A DNA stretch of 64,000 bases, taken from positions 873,001 to 937,000 of the forward strand of contig NZ_JNIQ01000001.1 of the NCBI RefSeq assembly GCF_000702585.1, in the 5' to 3' direction. Positions 1 through 8,374 of the stretch are shown here, in pieces. This DNA comes from Exiguobacterium aurantiacum DSM 6208 (GTDB taxonomy: Bacteria > Bacillota > Bacilli > Exiguobacteriales > Exiguobacteriaceae). Position 1 is the stretch's first letter, and each line of letters begins with the position of its first letter. Both the position numbers and the translations under genes were made by a program. The notes beneath the pieces were generated by a model that had not been told where the DNA came from, made no database searches, and saw only the letters and a program-made list of their open reading frames with translations.

Positions 1-173
1 AGCTCGACATGTTATGGACGATTCGCCGCACGATGAACGAGTCTCCGGACTTCGTCGATCAGTTTTTACGCCGTGTCCGCGAGACGAAGACGAACATCGA
101 CTTTTTCGCAGCGCTCGAGGCGGATAAGAAAAAGAGTCGCCGTCCGGTGAAAAAAACAAAAACTGACTTGTAA
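1..173 (+). CDS. rho: Transcription termination factor Rho, C-terminal end (partial)
   Basis: The open frame enters from the left edge (first full codon at base 3) and ends at TAA 171-173. The 56 visible residues include LDMLWTIRRTMNE followed by FVDQFLRRVRETKTN, which is the recognisable extreme C-terminus of the Rho hexameric RNA helicase, with a lysine-rich tail. Rho followed directly by ribosomal protein L31 is the usual Bacilli arrangement. The gene is cut by the window edge, not broken. Confidence 0.9.
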   Translation, partial: LDMLWTIRRTMNESPDFVDQFLRRVRETKTNIDFFAALEADKKKSRRPVKKTKTDL

Positions 174-196
174 ATCTGTGGACCGGGTGCTATTAT
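168..196 (+). promoter_or_regulatory. Promoter of rpmE2
   Basis: TTGTAA at 168-173 and TATTAT at 191-196 are separated by 17 bases, close to the SigA consensus. The -35 box overlaps the rho stop codon, so L31 can be transcribed independently of rho. Confidence 0.6.
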
Positions 197-255
197 ATTC
201 TAGTGAACTTTCTCTAGGTTGAAAGAATACTTAGGGCCGAAGGAGTTGAAAAGCA

Positions 256-498
256 ATGAAACAAGGAATCCACCCAGAATACCGTAAAGTCGTATTCATG
301 GACTCGACGACTGAGTTCAAATTCATCTCTGGTTCGACTCGTTACTCTAACGAGACAATCACGATGGAAGATGGTAACGAATACCCACTCATCCGTGTCG
401 ATGTATCTTCTGACTCGCACCCGTTCTACACAGGTCGCCAGAAATTCGCATCTGCGGACGGTCGTATCGAGCGCTTCAACAAGAAGTACCAACGTTAA
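256..498 (+). CDS. rpmE2: 50S ribosomal protein L31 type B
   Basis: This 80-residue protein begins [18 protein letters not shown] and contains [22 protein letters not shown] and FNKKYQR, which are characteristic of bacterial L31. It has no cysteine pairs, so it is the zinc-independent type B form. It is a component of the large subunit near the central protuberance. The start at 256 is supported by a purine-rich stretch (GGAG at 241-244) upstream and by normal family length. It is followed by a strong terminator and preceded by its own promoter. B. subtilis keeps a zinc-binding type A copy next to rho; here the type B paralogue holds the position. Confidence 0.95.
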   Translation: MKQGIHPEYRKVVFMDSTTEFKFISGSTRYSNETITMEDGNEYPLIRVDVSSDSHPFYTGRQKFASADGRIERFNKKYQR

Positions 499-516
499 TC
501 GTCAACTTGTATGCAC

Positions 517-550
517 ACCGCCTAGGGATTGCCCTTGGCGGTTTTTATTT
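517..550 (+). terminator. Rho-independent terminator after rpmE2
   Basis: ACCGCC (517-522) pairs with GGCGGT (537-542) around a smaller AGGG/CCCT stem. A T-rich tract follows. Confidence 0.85.
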
Positions 551-635
551 TTTTATGATAGAAGTCAACCCTTTTTCTTGAAGGAAAAGATGGGTATAAT
601 CGGGAAGCGATTATCGATGGAGAGGGCGAAGAAAA

Positions 636-1247
636 ATGATGCATGTGACGAACCGATACGGTTGGATCGAAGTGATTTGTGGGAGTATGTTTTCTGGGAA
701 ATCGGAGGAATTGATTCGTCGTGTCCGCCGGGCCCATTACGGAAAAATCCCGGTACAAGTGTTCAAACCGGGCATCGACGACCGGTATCATGAAGAGAAC
801 GTCGTCTCACATAGCGGCAACTCGGTCGTGGCCGTCCCGATTCAGTCGAGCCAAGACTTGTACGATGCGGTGCGGGAAGAGACGCAAGTCATCGCCATCG
901 ACGAAGTCCAGTTCTTTGACGAAGGGATCGTCGACGTCATCGAGCAGTTGGCGTCAGAAGACAAACGTGTCATCTGCGCCGGCCTCGACATGGACTTCCG
1001 TGGTGAACCGTTCACGATGATGCCGGAACTGCTCGCGCGTGCCGAGTTCGTCACGAAGTTGCAGGCGATCTGCCTGTCTTGCGGCGCCCCGGCGTCCCGG
1101 ACGCAGCGATTGATTGACGGGCACCCGGCCCGCTATGAGGACCCGGTCATCTTGGTCGGTGCCGCGGAATCGTACGAGCCGCGCTGCCGCCACTGTCATG
1201 ACGTCCCGAACAAACCACGCCCGGTCCGCCACACGGTGGCCGATTGA
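636..1247 (+). CDS. tdk: Thymidine kinase
   Basis: The 203-residue protein has the Walker A motif GSMFSGKS at residues 16-23, the IDEVQFF segment containing the Walker B Asp, and two CxxC/CxxH-type pairs (CLSC and CRHC) that form the structural zinc site. These mark a type II thymidine kinase, which phosphorylates thymidine with ATP in the salvage pathway. The start is ATGATG at 636/639; either ATG is possible and a weak GAGGG lies upstream. A TATAAT at 595-600 may be its -10 box, but I see no good -35. The position between rpmE and prfA is as in Bacillus. Confidence 0.95.
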   Translation: MMHVTNRYGWIEVICGSMFSGKSEELIRRVRRAHYGKIPVQVFKPGIDDRYHEENVVSHSGNSVVAVPIQSSQDLYDAVREETQVIAIDEVQFFDEGIVDVIEQLASEDKRVICAGLDMDFRGEPFTMMPELLARAEFVTKLQAICLSCGAPASRTQRLIDGHPARYEDPVILVGAAESYEPRCRHCHDVPNKPRPVRHTVAD

Positions 1248-1257
1248 TGACCAAAGC

Positions 1258-1282
1258 GGACCGCCTCGGCGGTTCGTTTTTT
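1258..1282 (+). terminator. Terminator after tdk
   Basis: The hairpin GACCGCC-TC-GGCGGTT (1259-1274) is followed by CG and six T residues. Confidence 0.75.
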
Positions 1283-1290
1283 GCTATAAT
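1282..1290 (+). promoter_or_regulatory. Extended -10 promoter for prfA operon
   Basis: TGCTATAAT at 1282-1290 is a perfect extended -10 element (TGnTATAAT). I see no -35 box; the element sits directly after the tdk terminator T-run and 39 bases before the prfA start. Confidence 0.5.
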
Positions 1291-1328
1291 GAAGACAGTT
1301 CGATTTGACGGAGAAAGGACGGATCATC

Positions 1329-2399
1329 ATGTTTGACCGTTTAAGTGTATTAGAAGAACGTTACATGCAATTGAATGAGATGCTCGCTGACCCAGAAGTG
1401 CTCAGCGACTCAAATAAATTGCGCCAATATTCGAAAGAACAATCCCAGCTCGAAGAGACGGTGCAAGCGTACCGTCGCTACAAAGAGACGAGCGGGGCTT
1501 ATAAAGAAGCAAAGCAAATGCTCGAGGACCGTACGCTCGATAGTGACATGCGCGAGCTCGCGAAAGAAGAGATGTCACTTCTCGAGCCGGAAGTGCAAGC
1601 GCTCGAGGCGAAACTGCGGGTGCTGCTCCTGCCGAAAGACCCGAACGACGACAAGAACGTCATCGTCGAGATCCGCGGGGCGGCCGGAGGAGACGAGGCG
1701 GCACTGTTTGCGGTTGATCTCTATAAGATGTACACGCGTTTCGCCGAGCGGCAAAATTGGAAAGTCGAGTTGATCGACGCCAACTACACCGAGCTCGGCG
1801 GCTTTAAAGAAGTGACGTTTCTCATCAACGGGACGGGCGCCTATTCGAAGCTGAAGTTTGAGAACGGCGCCCATCGCGTCCAGCGCGTCCCGTCGACGGA
1901 GTCGGGCGGACGTATCCACACGTCGACAGCGACCGTGGCGGTCCTTCCGGAAGCCGAAGACGTCGAAGTCCACATCGACATGAAAGACGTCCGTGTCGAC
2001 ACGTTCACATCATCCGGCCCGGGCGGCCAGTCCGTCAACACGACACAGTCGGCCGTGCGGTTGACCCACATCCCGTCTGGTCTCGTCGTGTCGTGCCAAG
2101 ATGAGAAGTCGCAACATAAAAACAAGGACAAGGCGCTCAAAGTGCTCCGGGCCCGCCTGTACGACAAGATGCAGAGCGAACATATGGAAGAGCTGTCGGC
2201 CCAGCGGAAATCGGCCGTCGGGACGGGGGACCGTTCGGAACGGATCCGGACGTATAACTTCCCGCAGAGCCGGGTGACGGACCACCGCATCGGACTCACG
2301 CTGCAAAAGCTCGACCGCGTGCTCGCCGGTGAGCTCGACGACATCATCGATGCCCTCGTCATGGACGAACAGGCCCGTCTCATGGAGGATGCGGAATGA
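1329..2399 (+). CDS. prfA: Peptide chain release factor 1
   Basis: This 356-residue protein is RF1, which recognises UAA and UAG stop codons and triggers peptide release. The GGQ hydrolysis motif lies in [18 protein letters not shown], and the stop-codon-reading PxT tripeptide is in [12 protein letters not shown], which distinguishes RF1 from RF2. The start at 1329 ([12 protein letters not shown]) gives the normal family length and has a GGAGAAAGGA ribosome site at 1310-1319; the frame is open further upstream but without such a site. The gene overlaps prmC by 4 bases (ATGA), which couples the factor to the methylase that modifies its GGQ glutamine. Confidence 0.97.
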   Translation: MFDRLSVLEERYMQLNEMLADPEVLSDSNKLRQYSKEQSQLEETVQAYRRYKETSGAYKEAKQMLEDRTLDSDMRELAKEEMSLLEPEVQALEAKLRVLLLPKDPNDDKNVIVEIRGAAGGDEAALFAVDLYKMYTRFAERQNWKVELIDANYTELGGFKEVTFLINGTGAYSKLKFENGAHRVQRVPSTESGGRIHTSTATVAVLPEAEDVEVHIDMKDVRVDTFTSSGPGGQSVNTTQSAVRLTHIPSGLVVSCQDEKSQHKNKDKALKVLRARLYDKMQSEHMEELSAQRKSAVGTGDRSERIRTYNFPQSRVTDHRIGLTLQKLDRVLAGELDDIIDALVMDEQARLMEDAE

Positions 2400-3265
2400 T
2401 GCGGATCGCCGCCACGTTGAAAGCAGCTGAACGGGAACTGACTGACGCCGGCCGCGACGCCTCGATGGCGGAGTGGTGGCTCATGCATGTGCTCCAAGTC
2501 GACCGGACGGGCCTGCTCGTCCGTTTGTCCGAGGAGTTGACCGCTTCCGAAACGGAGGCGTTCGATGACGGGATGGAGCGACTCATCGCCGGCGAGCCGG
2601 TCCAACATTTGATCGGGCACGCCCCGTTTTACGGACGGGCGTTTGAAGTGAACCGTGACGTGCTCATTCCGCGGCCTGAGACGGAAGAGTTGATCGAGTG
2701 GGTCGCCGAACACGTCGGAGCGGTCGGCGATGACGAGATTGTCGACGTCGGGACAGGCTCGGGCGCCATCGCTGTCACGCTCAGCCTTGAGCTCGGGAAA
2801 CGAGTCCACACCGTCGATATTTCCCGGGAAGCGATCGCGGTAGCGAAGCGAAACGCTAAAGCGCTCGGTGCTGACGTCGTCTTTCATGAAGGGGACTGTT
2901 TGGCCCCGATCAAGGATGAATCGATCCGGGTGCTCGTCTCGAATCCGCCATATATCGAAGCGGACGAACTGCTCGATGAGACGGTCGCGGCGTTCGAGCC
3001 GCACCTCGCCTTGTTCGGTGGAGCGGACGGGCTCGACTTTTATCGCAAGATCATCGCCGACTCCACACGCGTGTTGCGGCCGGATTGGCAGTTGATTGCT
3101 TTTGAAATCGGGTATAACCAAGGACAAGTTGTGAAAACGTACCTGTCCGAACGTTATCCTGAAGCAGAAACGGGTATTTTAAAAGATATAAACGGTAAAG
3201 ACCGAATCGTCTTCGCCGTGAGGGAAGGGATTGCGCATGGAAACGAAATGGATCAAGCCGACTGA
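2396..3265 (+). CDS. prmC: Peptide chain release factor N5-glutamine methyltransferase
   Basis: The 289-residue protein has the SAM-binding motif [12 protein letters not shown] near residue 117 and the NPPY active-site motif in [11 protein letters not shown], typical of HemK/PrmC enzymes that methylate the GGQ glutamine of RF1 and RF2. An N-terminal helical domain of about 80 residues for release-factor binding precedes the Rossmann fold. Its start codon overlaps the prfA stop. The end overlaps the next gene by 29 bases, so the prfA-prmC-sua5 run is tightly coupled. Confidence 0.95.
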   Translation: MMRIAATLKAAERELTDAGRDASMAEWWLMHVLQVDRTGLLVRLSEELTASETEAFDDGMERLIAGEPVQHLIGHAPFYGRAFEVNRDVLIPRPETEELIEWVAEHVGAVGDDEIVDVGTGSGAIAVTLSLELGKRVHTVDISREAIAVAKRNAKALGADVVFHEGDCLAPIKDESIRVLVSNPPYIEADELLDETVAAFEPHLALFGGADGLDFYRKIIADSTRVLRPDWQLIAFEIGYNQGQVVKTYLSERYPEAETGILKDINGKDRIVFAVREGIAHGNEMDQAD

Positions 3266-4232
3266 AGTGAAGATTGGGGTGGATCTCTTGAAAGCGGGCG
3301 AAGTCATCGCTATGCCGACGGAGACGGTATACGGCCTCGCCGGAGACGCGACGAACGACGTCGCGATCCGTAAAATTTTTGAGGCGAAAGGCAGACCGGC
3401 AGACAACCCGCTCATCGTTCACGTCGCGTCGGTCGAACAAGCCGAACATTTCGCGCAAGCCATCCCGCCGACCGCCAGACGCTTGATGGAAGCGTTTTGG
3501 CCTGGTGCCTTGACGATCATCTTACCGTCGAACGGTCGGGCGTCATCACTCGTGACGGCGGGACTCGAGTCAATCGGGCTCCGGATGCCGGACCATGAAG
3601 CTGCGCTCGACTTGATCCGCATGTCCGGTCTTGGCCTTGCCGCACCGAGTGCGAACCGGTCGGGGCGACCGTCCCCGACGACCGCGAAACACGTGGCCGA
3701 TGATTTGTCCGGTCGCATCGCGGGTATTATGGATGGGGGACCGACAGGCATCGGCGTCGAGTCGACCGTGATTGATTGCACGACGGAACCGGCGACGATT
3801 TTACGTCCCGGCGGCGTGACGAAAGAAGCGATCGAGGCCATCATCGGACCGGTCCATTTGGACGCCAATTTGAGCGATGAAGCAGCCGCGCCACGGTCAC
3901 CCGGCATGAAGTACACCCATTATGCCCCGAGCGCTCCGCTTTATCTCGTCGACGGCGGACGCGACGACCTCGTGCGCATCATCACGGCACGACAGGAGGC
4001 GGGCAAGCGGGTCGGCGCGCTCGTGTTCGATGAACAGACGACCCCGGCTGACGTCACGTTGTCCCTCGGCACCTCGATGGAGACGGCGGCACAAAGACTA
4101 TACGAGGCGTTACGGAAATTTGATGAGACCGATGTGGAAGAGATTTACGTGAACCGGATCGAGCCGACGGGAGTCGCGCTTGCCGTCTATAACCGCCTCT
4201 ACAAGGCGGCGGGCGGGAAGGTCGTCCGGTAA
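3237..4232 (+). CDS. ywlC: Threonylcarbamoyl-AMP synthase (Sua5/YwlC)
   Basis: The 331-residue protein has an N-terminal YrdC domain (MPTETVYGLAGDATN, residues about 25-200) and a C-terminal Sua5 domain (SPGMKYTHYAPSAPLYLV onward). It makes threonylcarbamoyl-AMP from threonine, bicarbonate and ATP for the t6A37 modification of ANN-decoding tRNAs. The ATG at 3237 is preferred because AGGGAAGGGA (3221-3230) lies at the right distance; a TTG two codons earlier would be too close. The long two-domain form is the Firmicutes type rather than short TsaC. Confidence 0.94.
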   Translation: METKWIKPTEVKIGVDLLKAGEVIAMPTETVYGLAGDATNDVAIRKIFEAKGRPADNPLIVHVASVEQAEHFAQAIPPTARRLMEAFWPGALTIILPSNGRASSLVTAGLESIGLRMPDHEAALDLIRMSGLGLAAPSANRSGRPSPTTAKHVADDLSGRIAGIMDGGPTGIGVESTVIDCTTEPATILRPGGVTKEAIEAIIGPVHLDANLSDEAAAPRSPGMKYTHYAPSAPLYLVDGGRDDLVRIITARQEAGKRVGALVFDEQTTPADVTLSLGTSMETAAQRLYEALRKFDETDVEEIYVNRIEPTGVALAVYNRLYKAAGGKVVR

Positions 4233-4269
4233 GAGGAAGAGGCTTAAGGACATAGAGGAGGATCACGCG

Positions 4270-4770
4270 ATGTCGATAAAACGCGTATTATTCATATGTA
4301 GCGGAAACACATGCCGAAGCCCGATGGCGATGGCCTTGCTTCGCTCGAAAGTGACCGGTGACGAGTTTGATATTCGATCGGCCGGCCTGCGGACGATGCA
4401 AGGGTTTGACGCCTCAGAGAACGCCATTCAAGTATTGCGGGAACGCGGGATTGAACTCGAACACGTGACGCAGACGTTTGACGAAGTCCTCGGTCGATGG
4501 GCCGACATCATCTTGACGATGACGCGGGCGCACCGCGAGCAGATTCGGGACACACACCCGGAACTCACCGACCGCACGTATACACTTTATGAATTCGTGA
4601 CCGGGCTTGAACGTGATATCAACGACCCGTTTGGCGGGTCGATGAACGTCTATCGTCAAGTTCGAAACGAGCTCGAACCACTCGTCAACCGACTTGTGTT
4701 AAAATTGACGAATGACGGGTCAAAGGTGACGAAACCACCGAGACGCCTACCAAAGAAGACGGGGGAATGA
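4270..4770 (+). CDS. ywlE: Low-molecular-weight phosphatase, probable protein-arginine phosphatase YwlE
   Basis: The 166-residue protein starts MSIKRVLFICSGNTCRS and carries the C(X)5R phosphatase loop with Cys10 and Arg16, plus the general-acid Asp in NDPFGG. Thr14 in the loop (GNTCRS) is the residue known in YwlE to favour phospho-arginine over phospho-tyrosine. By that family rule it would remove arginine phosphorylation placed by the McsB kinase, which marks proteins for ClpCP. AGGAGG at 4256-4261 fixes the start; an in-frame upstream extension to 4180 overlaps ywlC and has no support. It lies 37 bases after ywlC. The C-terminal tail (about 20 residues, KVTKPPRRLPKKTGE) is basic. Confidence 0.9.
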   Translation: MSIKRVLFICSGNTCRSPMAMALLRSKVTGDEFDIRSAGLRTMQGFDASENAIQVLRERGIELEHVTQTFDEVLGRWADIILTMTRAHREQIRDTHPELTDRTYTLYEFVTGLERDINDPFGGSMNVYRQVRNELEPLVNRLVLKLTNDGSKVTKPPRRLPKKTGE

Positions 4771-4774
4771 CGGA

Positions 4775-5215
4775 ATGAAAATCGCAATCGGCGCCGATCA
4801 CGGCGGATTCAACTTGAAAAAAGACATCATCGGATTATTAGAGGAGCTCGGGCACGAGTATAAAGATTTCGGGACACACTCGGCCGAGTCGATCGATTAT
4901 CCGGACGTGGCCATCCCGGTCGCGGAAGCAGTCGCTGCCGGTGAATTTGACCGCGGCATCTTGATCTGTGGAACAGGGATCGGGATCGGGATCGCTGCCA
5001 ACAAGGTGAAAGGCATTCGCGCGGCGCTCGTCCATGACTCGTTCAGCGCGAAAGCGACGCGTCAACATAACGACTCGAACATCATGACGATGGGCGAACG
5101 CGTCATCGGACCAGGCCTTGCGCTTGATTTGGTCGAGACGTGGCTCGATACGGACTTCGAAGGCGGACGCCACTCGAACCGTGTCGGCAAGATGAGTGCT
5201 TACGAATCGAAGTGA
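4775..5215 (+). CDS. rpiB: Ribose-5-phosphate isomerase B
   Basis: The 146-residue protein shows the RpiB hallmarks: MKIAIGADHGGFNLK at the N-terminus, the CGTGIGIGIAANK phosphate loop with the catalytic Cys, and HNDSNIMTMGERV. It interconverts ribulose-5-phosphate and ribose-5-phosphate in the pentose phosphate pathway. The related LacA/LacB isomerases share the fold, but the position after ywlE is the conserved RpiB (YwlF) locus. It begins four bases after the ywlE stop. Confidence 0.93.
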   Translation: MKIAIGADHGGFNLKKDIIGLLEELGHEYKDFGTHSAESIDYPDVAIPVAEAVAAGEFDRGILICGTGIGIGIAANKVKGIRAALVHDSFSAKATRQHNDSNIMTMGERVIGPGLALDLVETWLDTDFEGGRHSNRVGKMSAYESK

Positions 5216-5220
5216 CGACG

Positions 5221-5754
5221 ATGAAGACGGAGCTTTTGGACTTATTGACGGAGTTGCACGAACGGTTTCCGTTAGATGAGGAAAAGATTCTCGTCATCGG
5301 CTGTTCGGCGAGTGAAGTGCTCGGGAAGACGATCGGAAAGGCAGGGTCGATCGACGTCGCTGCGGAATTCATCGACGCGTTCTTGTCGTTACGTGACCGG
5401 ACCGGTGTCCACCTCGCCTTTCAAGGTTGTGAACATATCAACCGGGCGCTCACGGTCGAACGCCGGACACAGAAGCAGTTCGGCTTGACGGAAGTGACGG
5501 TCGTCCCGATTCGGGCGGCCGGGGGGGCGATGTCCGAGAAAGCGTATGAGCATCTCGACACCCCGTGTGTCGTCGAATCGATTCAAGCGGACGCGGGAAT
5601 CGACATCGGCTCGACGTTGATTGGCATGCACTTGAAGCCGGTCGCGATTCCCGTCCGGCTGTCGTCAAAACAGCTCGGTGAGGCGTACGTCACGTTCGCC
5701 ATCACACGGCCGAAGTTAATCGGCGGCCCACGGGCGCATTATCCAGCCAAATAA
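5221..5754 (+). CDS. ywlG: YwlG family protein (UPF0340, TIGR01440)
   Basis: The 177-residue protein contains KILVIGCSASEVLGK and LAFQGCEHINRALTVER, typical of the conserved but uncharacterised YwlG family found between rpiB and glyA in Bacilli. No catalytic role is established to my knowledge. ATG at 5221 matches the family N-terminus; an in-frame GTG at 5212, overlapping the rpiB stop, is an alternative, and no good ribosome site is visible for either, so translation is probably coupled to rpiB. Its terminator has been duplicated by the IS just downstream. Confidence 0.88.
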   Translation: MKTELLDLLTELHERFPLDEEKILVIGCSASEVLGKTIGKAGSIDVAAEFIDAFLSLRDRTGVHLAFQGCEHINRALTVERRTQKQFGLTEVTVVPIRAAGGAMSEKAYEHLDTPCVVESIQADAGIDIGSTLIGMHLKPVAIPVRLSSKQLGEAYVTFAITRPKLIGGPRAHYPAK

Positions 5755-5759
5755 ATGAA

Positions 5760-5781
5760 AGCCGGTCGTCCACGACCGGCT
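5760..5781. repeat. Left 22-bp direct repeat (target duplication)
   Basis: This palindrome (AGCCGGTCG-TCCA-CGACCGGCT) is identical to 7478-7499 and flanks the IS. It is a hairpin that ends the ywlG transcript; this copy lacks the T-run, which stays with the right copy. Confidence 0.93.
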
Positions 5782-5783
5782 CA

Positions 5784-5820
5784 GACTGTAGACAAAACAT
5801 TGTCTGCAGTCTTTTTATTT
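5784..5820 (+). terminator. Hairpin terminator at IS left end
   Basis: GACTGTAGACAA (5784-5795) pairs with TTGTCTGCAGTC (5800-5811) with one wobble and is followed by TTTTTATTT. It includes the terminal inverted repeat and would block transcription entering the element from ywlG. Confidence 0.75.
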
Positions 5821-5822
5821 GC

Positions 5823-5940
5823 CCGACCGGGCACAGCTCGCTTTTCTTGGGGCAAGCAGGGAGCCGCATCGCGACATTGTCGCTGCTGGGTCTCCCTTTG
5901 CTTGCTATTCCCCTAGAAGTCTCGCCGTGCCCTCGGTCGG
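5823..5940 (+). ncRNA. Long imperfect stem-loop upstream of the transposase
   Basis: About 45 bases on each side of this 118-base segment are near complementary: CCGACCGGGCAC near the left end with GTGCCCTCGGTCGG at the right end, and GCAAGCAGGGAG with CTCCCTTTGCTTGC inside. It has no coding potential. It could be an RNA structure that limits transposase expression or a DNA structure used by the element; I call it structured, without known function. Confidence 0.45.
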
Positions 5941-5981
5941 TTTACGCATCAATCCCTCTTTTCGTACTCTCGTTCCTTTTT

Positions 5982-5987
5982 TATAAT
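5982..5987 (+). promoter_or_regulatory. Transposase -10 box
   Basis: TATAAT lies at 5982-5987 with only a weak -35 (TTTTCG at 5959-5964). It argues that the transposase start must be downstream of about 5994. Confidence 0.5.
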
Positions 5988-6021
5988 GAGAGGTAGAGAA
6001 CCAGTCATGGAGGCGAATCGG

Positions 6022-7389
6022 ATGATCAGGAAATTAACAGAATCGGAAACCAATCGAACGCAACTGGAGATGGTCACGCTCGACGAGCTCGTGCCAGCGG
6101 ACCATCTGGTCCGAAAAATTGAGGCGGTGATCGACTTTGGGTTCATCTATCCGCTCGTGGAGGACCTATATTCTGAGGACCGCGGGCGACCGAGCGTCGA
6201 CCCTGTCGTCCTTATCAAGATGACCTTCCTTCAGTACCTGTTCGGTATCCGATCGATGCGTCAGACGATTCGTGAGATCGAGACGAACGTCGCGTACCGT
6301 TGGTTTCTCGGGTTCGGGTTCACGGACAAGGTGCCACATTTTTCAACGTTCGGGAAGAACTATGTGCGTCGCTTCCAGTACACGAACTTATTCGACGACA
6401 TCTTCTATCACATCCTTGAACAGGCCGCGGACGCCGGGTTCATCGATCGCAGCGTCCTGTTCGTCGACTCGACACACGTTAAGGCGAACGCAAACAAGCG
6501 GAAGCTCGTCAAGAAGACCGTCCGGCAAGAGGTGAAGTACTATCAGGAACAACTAGATGCCGAGGTCAAACGAGACCGCGAAGAAAGCGGAAAGAAGCCC
6601 TTGGGGCCAAAAAAGAATCAGGCGGAGGAAACGAAGGAGATCAAGGTCAGTACGACAGACCCTGAGAGTGGATATTACGTGAAAGGTGAGCGTGAGAAGC
6701 AGTTCGCTTACTCGGTCCATGCGGCGAGCGACGCCCATGGGTTCGTGCTCGGTGCCATCGTTACACCAGGGAACGTGCATGACAGTCTCGCGTTCCCAGA
6801 TCTGCTCGACAAGGTCTCCAACCGTCTGATTCAACCGTTCGCCGTCGCCGCCGACTCCGCCTATAAAAACCCTGCCATCGCCAAATTGCTGATCGACCGT
6901 GGAATCCTGCCGGTCTTCCCGTACACGCGCCCGAAGGGCAAGAAGGGCGCCTTCAAGACCAAAGATTTCATCTACGACGAGCACCATGACGTCTACATCT
7001 GCCCGAACAACGAGTTATTAACGTACAGCACCACGATGCGCGAGGGGAAACGTAAATACGTCTCGAATCCCACCGTTTGTGTGAACTGCCCGTTGCTCGA
7101 GCAGTGCACGAAGAGCCAGAAGCATCAGCGGATCATCGAACGACACCTCTGGCAACCCTATATGGACGAGGTCGAAGACCTCCGCCACACCGAACTGAAC
7201 CGCAACATCTATGACCGTCGGAAACAAACGGTCGAGCGCGTGTTTGCGGACGCAAAAGAGAAGCATGGCATGCGTTGGACCCGTTACCGGGGACTTGAAA
7301 AAGTTTCAATGCAGGCGATGCTTACTTTTGCTGCCCTCAATCTCAAGAAGATGGCGGGCTGGGCATGGAAGAACGCCCAGCCCGCCTGA
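6022..7389 (+). CDS. IS1182 family transposase
   Basis: The 455-residue protein is a DDE transposase. Candidate catalytic residues are Asp in LFVDSTHVKAN, Asp in AADSAYKNPAI and Glu in QTVERVFADAKEKHGMRW, in the family's usual order. The N-terminal domain with LVPADHLVRKIE and RGRPSVDPVVLIKM matches the DUF772-type region. An insert between the two Asp residues is lysine- and glutamate-rich, and a CPNNELLTYS...CVNCPLLEQC region with cysteines lies before the Glu. ATG 6022 is chosen because GGAGG at 6009-6013 is spaced correctly; the frame is open from 5986, but that codon overlaps the -10 box. Confidence 0.92.
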   Translation: MIRKLTESETNRTQLEMVTLDELVPADHLVRKIEAVIDFGFIYPLVEDLYSEDRGRPSVDPVVLIKMTFLQYLFGIRSMRQTIREIETNVAYRWFLGFGFTDKVPHFSTFGKNYVRRFQYTNLFDDIFYHILEQAADAGFIDRSVLFVDSTHVKANANKRKLVKKTVRQEVKYYQEQLDAEVKRDREESGKKPLGPKKNQAEETKEIKVSTTDPESGYYVKGEREKQFAYSVHAASDAHGFVLGAIVTPGNVHDSLAFPDLLDKVSNRLIQPFAVAADSAYKNPAIAKLLIDRGILPVFPYTRPKGKKGAFKTKDFIYDEHHDVYICPNNELLTYSTTMREGKRKYVSNPTVCVNCPLLEQCTKSQKHQRIIERHLWQPYMDEVEDLRHTELNRNIYDRRKQTVERVFADAKEKHGMRWTRYRGLEKVSMQAMLTFAALNLKKMAGWAWKNAQPA

Positions 7390-7427
7390 AAAAGGGGCTC
7401 GGGCAGAGCGCCTCAAGGCCCGAAAAC

Positions 7428-7468
7428 GACAAAGTCACGTTTCAGTTCGCCTGAAACGTGACTTTGTC
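7428..7468. repeat. Perfect 18-bp stem hairpin at IS right end
   Basis: Bases 7428-7445 and 7451-7468 are perfectly complementary around a 5-base loop and include part of the terminal inverted repeat. No T-run follows, so it is more likely a transposition or mRNA-protection structure than a terminator. Confidence 0.7.
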
Positions 7469-7477
7469 TACAATCTG

Positions 7478-7505
7478 AGCCGGTCGTCCACGACCGGCTT
7501 TTTTG
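7478..7505. terminator. Right copy of 22-bp repeat, terminator with T-run
   Basis: This second copy of the palindrome at 5760-5781 is followed by TTTTTT and is the original ywlG terminator. It lies between ywlG and a convergent esterase gene. Confidence 0.85.
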
Positions 7506-7507
7506 CG

Positions 7508-8293
7508 TTATAAGTCTTCACTGAACAAGTACGACACGACCATCGGGAAACGTTCGCGCCAGGCGATCTCGTTGTGTACGCCTTCTTCGATCACTTCGAA
7601 ACGGAGGTGTTCGACTTTGTCGCGGAGCAGGGCATAGACGCGCTCGCTCGATTCCAAGTACATCTCGTTCGTCGGTCCGTCCGCCGTCGGCTGTTCGACT
7701 TCTTTGCGGCCGACGTCCATGTACAACCGTTCGACGCCTTTCAAATCGCTCGCCTCAATCAACTGCTCGAGCTCGGTCTGGTTGAACCAGAACGCCGAGG
7801 AGAGCGAGGCGACGCGGGTGAACACGTCCGGATAGACGCAAGCGGCGTAAACCGAGATCAGCCCGCCCATCGAGCTGCCCATCATCCCGGTCTCGTCCGG
7901 CTTCGTCCGATAGTTCGCATCGATCATCGGTTTTAACTCTTGGGCGATGTATTCGATGTAAGCGGAACCTTGGCCGCCGAGCGTCACGTCTTGACCGAGC
8001 AGGCTCTCACCGATATACGGGTTCTCCCACGGTCCATACTCGTCGAGCCGCATCTCGCCGGGGGCGCTGTCGATGGCGACGACGATCAACTCACGTTTGG
8101 AGGCGGCTAAGTAATCGCCGACGCGCCAACTCATCTTATAGCTCGCATCCTCATCGGCGAACACATTCTGTCCGTCGTGCATATAGAGCACCGGGTAGCG
8201 CTTGTCTGTCATCTCGTAATCATCCGGCGTATAAATCCGAATCGTCCGCTCGCGCTCGAACGGGGTGATGGTGATTTGTTTTGTCTCAATCAT
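7508..8293 (-). CDS. Alpha/beta hydrolase, putative esterase (Fes/esterase D-like)
   Basis: The 261-residue protein belongs to the PF00756-type esterases. It has PVLYMHDGQNVF after an N-terminal strand, a nucleophile elbow GSSMGG, and a likely catalytic His in EEGVHNEIAWRERFP near the C-terminus. There is no signal peptide, so it should act in the cytoplasm. The substrate is not predictable; relatives act on ferric enterobactin, S-formylglutathione or acyl esters. The start at 8293 follows GAGGAGG with 6-base spacing; an ATG two codons earlier touches the ribosome site. The gene is divergent from glyA. Confidence 0.82.
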   Translation of the reverse strand: MIETKQITITPFERERTIRIYTPDDYEMTDKRYPVLYMHDGQNVFADEDASYKMSWRVGDYLAASKRELIVVAIDSAPGEMRLDEYGPWENPYIGESLLGQDVTLGGQGSAYIEYIAQELKPMIDANYRTKPDETGMMGSSMGGLISVYAACVYPDVFTRVASLSSAFWFNQTELEQLIEASDLKGVERLYMDVGRKEVEQPTADGPTNEMYLESSERVYALLRDKVEHLRFEVIEEGVHNEIAWRERFPMVVSYLFSEDL

Positions 8294-8374
8294 AAACATC
8301 CTCCTCTGATCGTCTTCTTCCATATGATACCCGTCTTGGCGCTCGATTAGACGATACCCAAAAAAAGAAGCATA

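Larger units (their letters stand above)
5782..7477 (+). mobile_element. IS1182-type insertion sequence, complete, 1696 bp
   Basis: The element has imperfect 15-bp terminal inverted repeats: CAGACTGTAGACAAA at 5782-5796, and the complement of CAGATTGTAGACAAA at 7463-7477, with one mismatch. It encodes one intact DDE transposase and is flanked by identical 22-bp direct repeats (5760-5781 and 7478-7499). Each end also carries a hairpin just inside the terminus (5784-5811 and 7428-7468), and a long stem-loop lies ahead of the transposase. Ends and coding region are intact, so it may be recent or still active. The family assignment is from the transposase sequence. Confidence 0.93.

Noticed and set aside
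1841-3127. 428-codon open frame on the minus strand over prfA/prmC
   Set aside because: It is antisense to two certain genes, its product is Arg/Asp-biased low-complexity as expected from a shadow frame, and it has no ribosome site.
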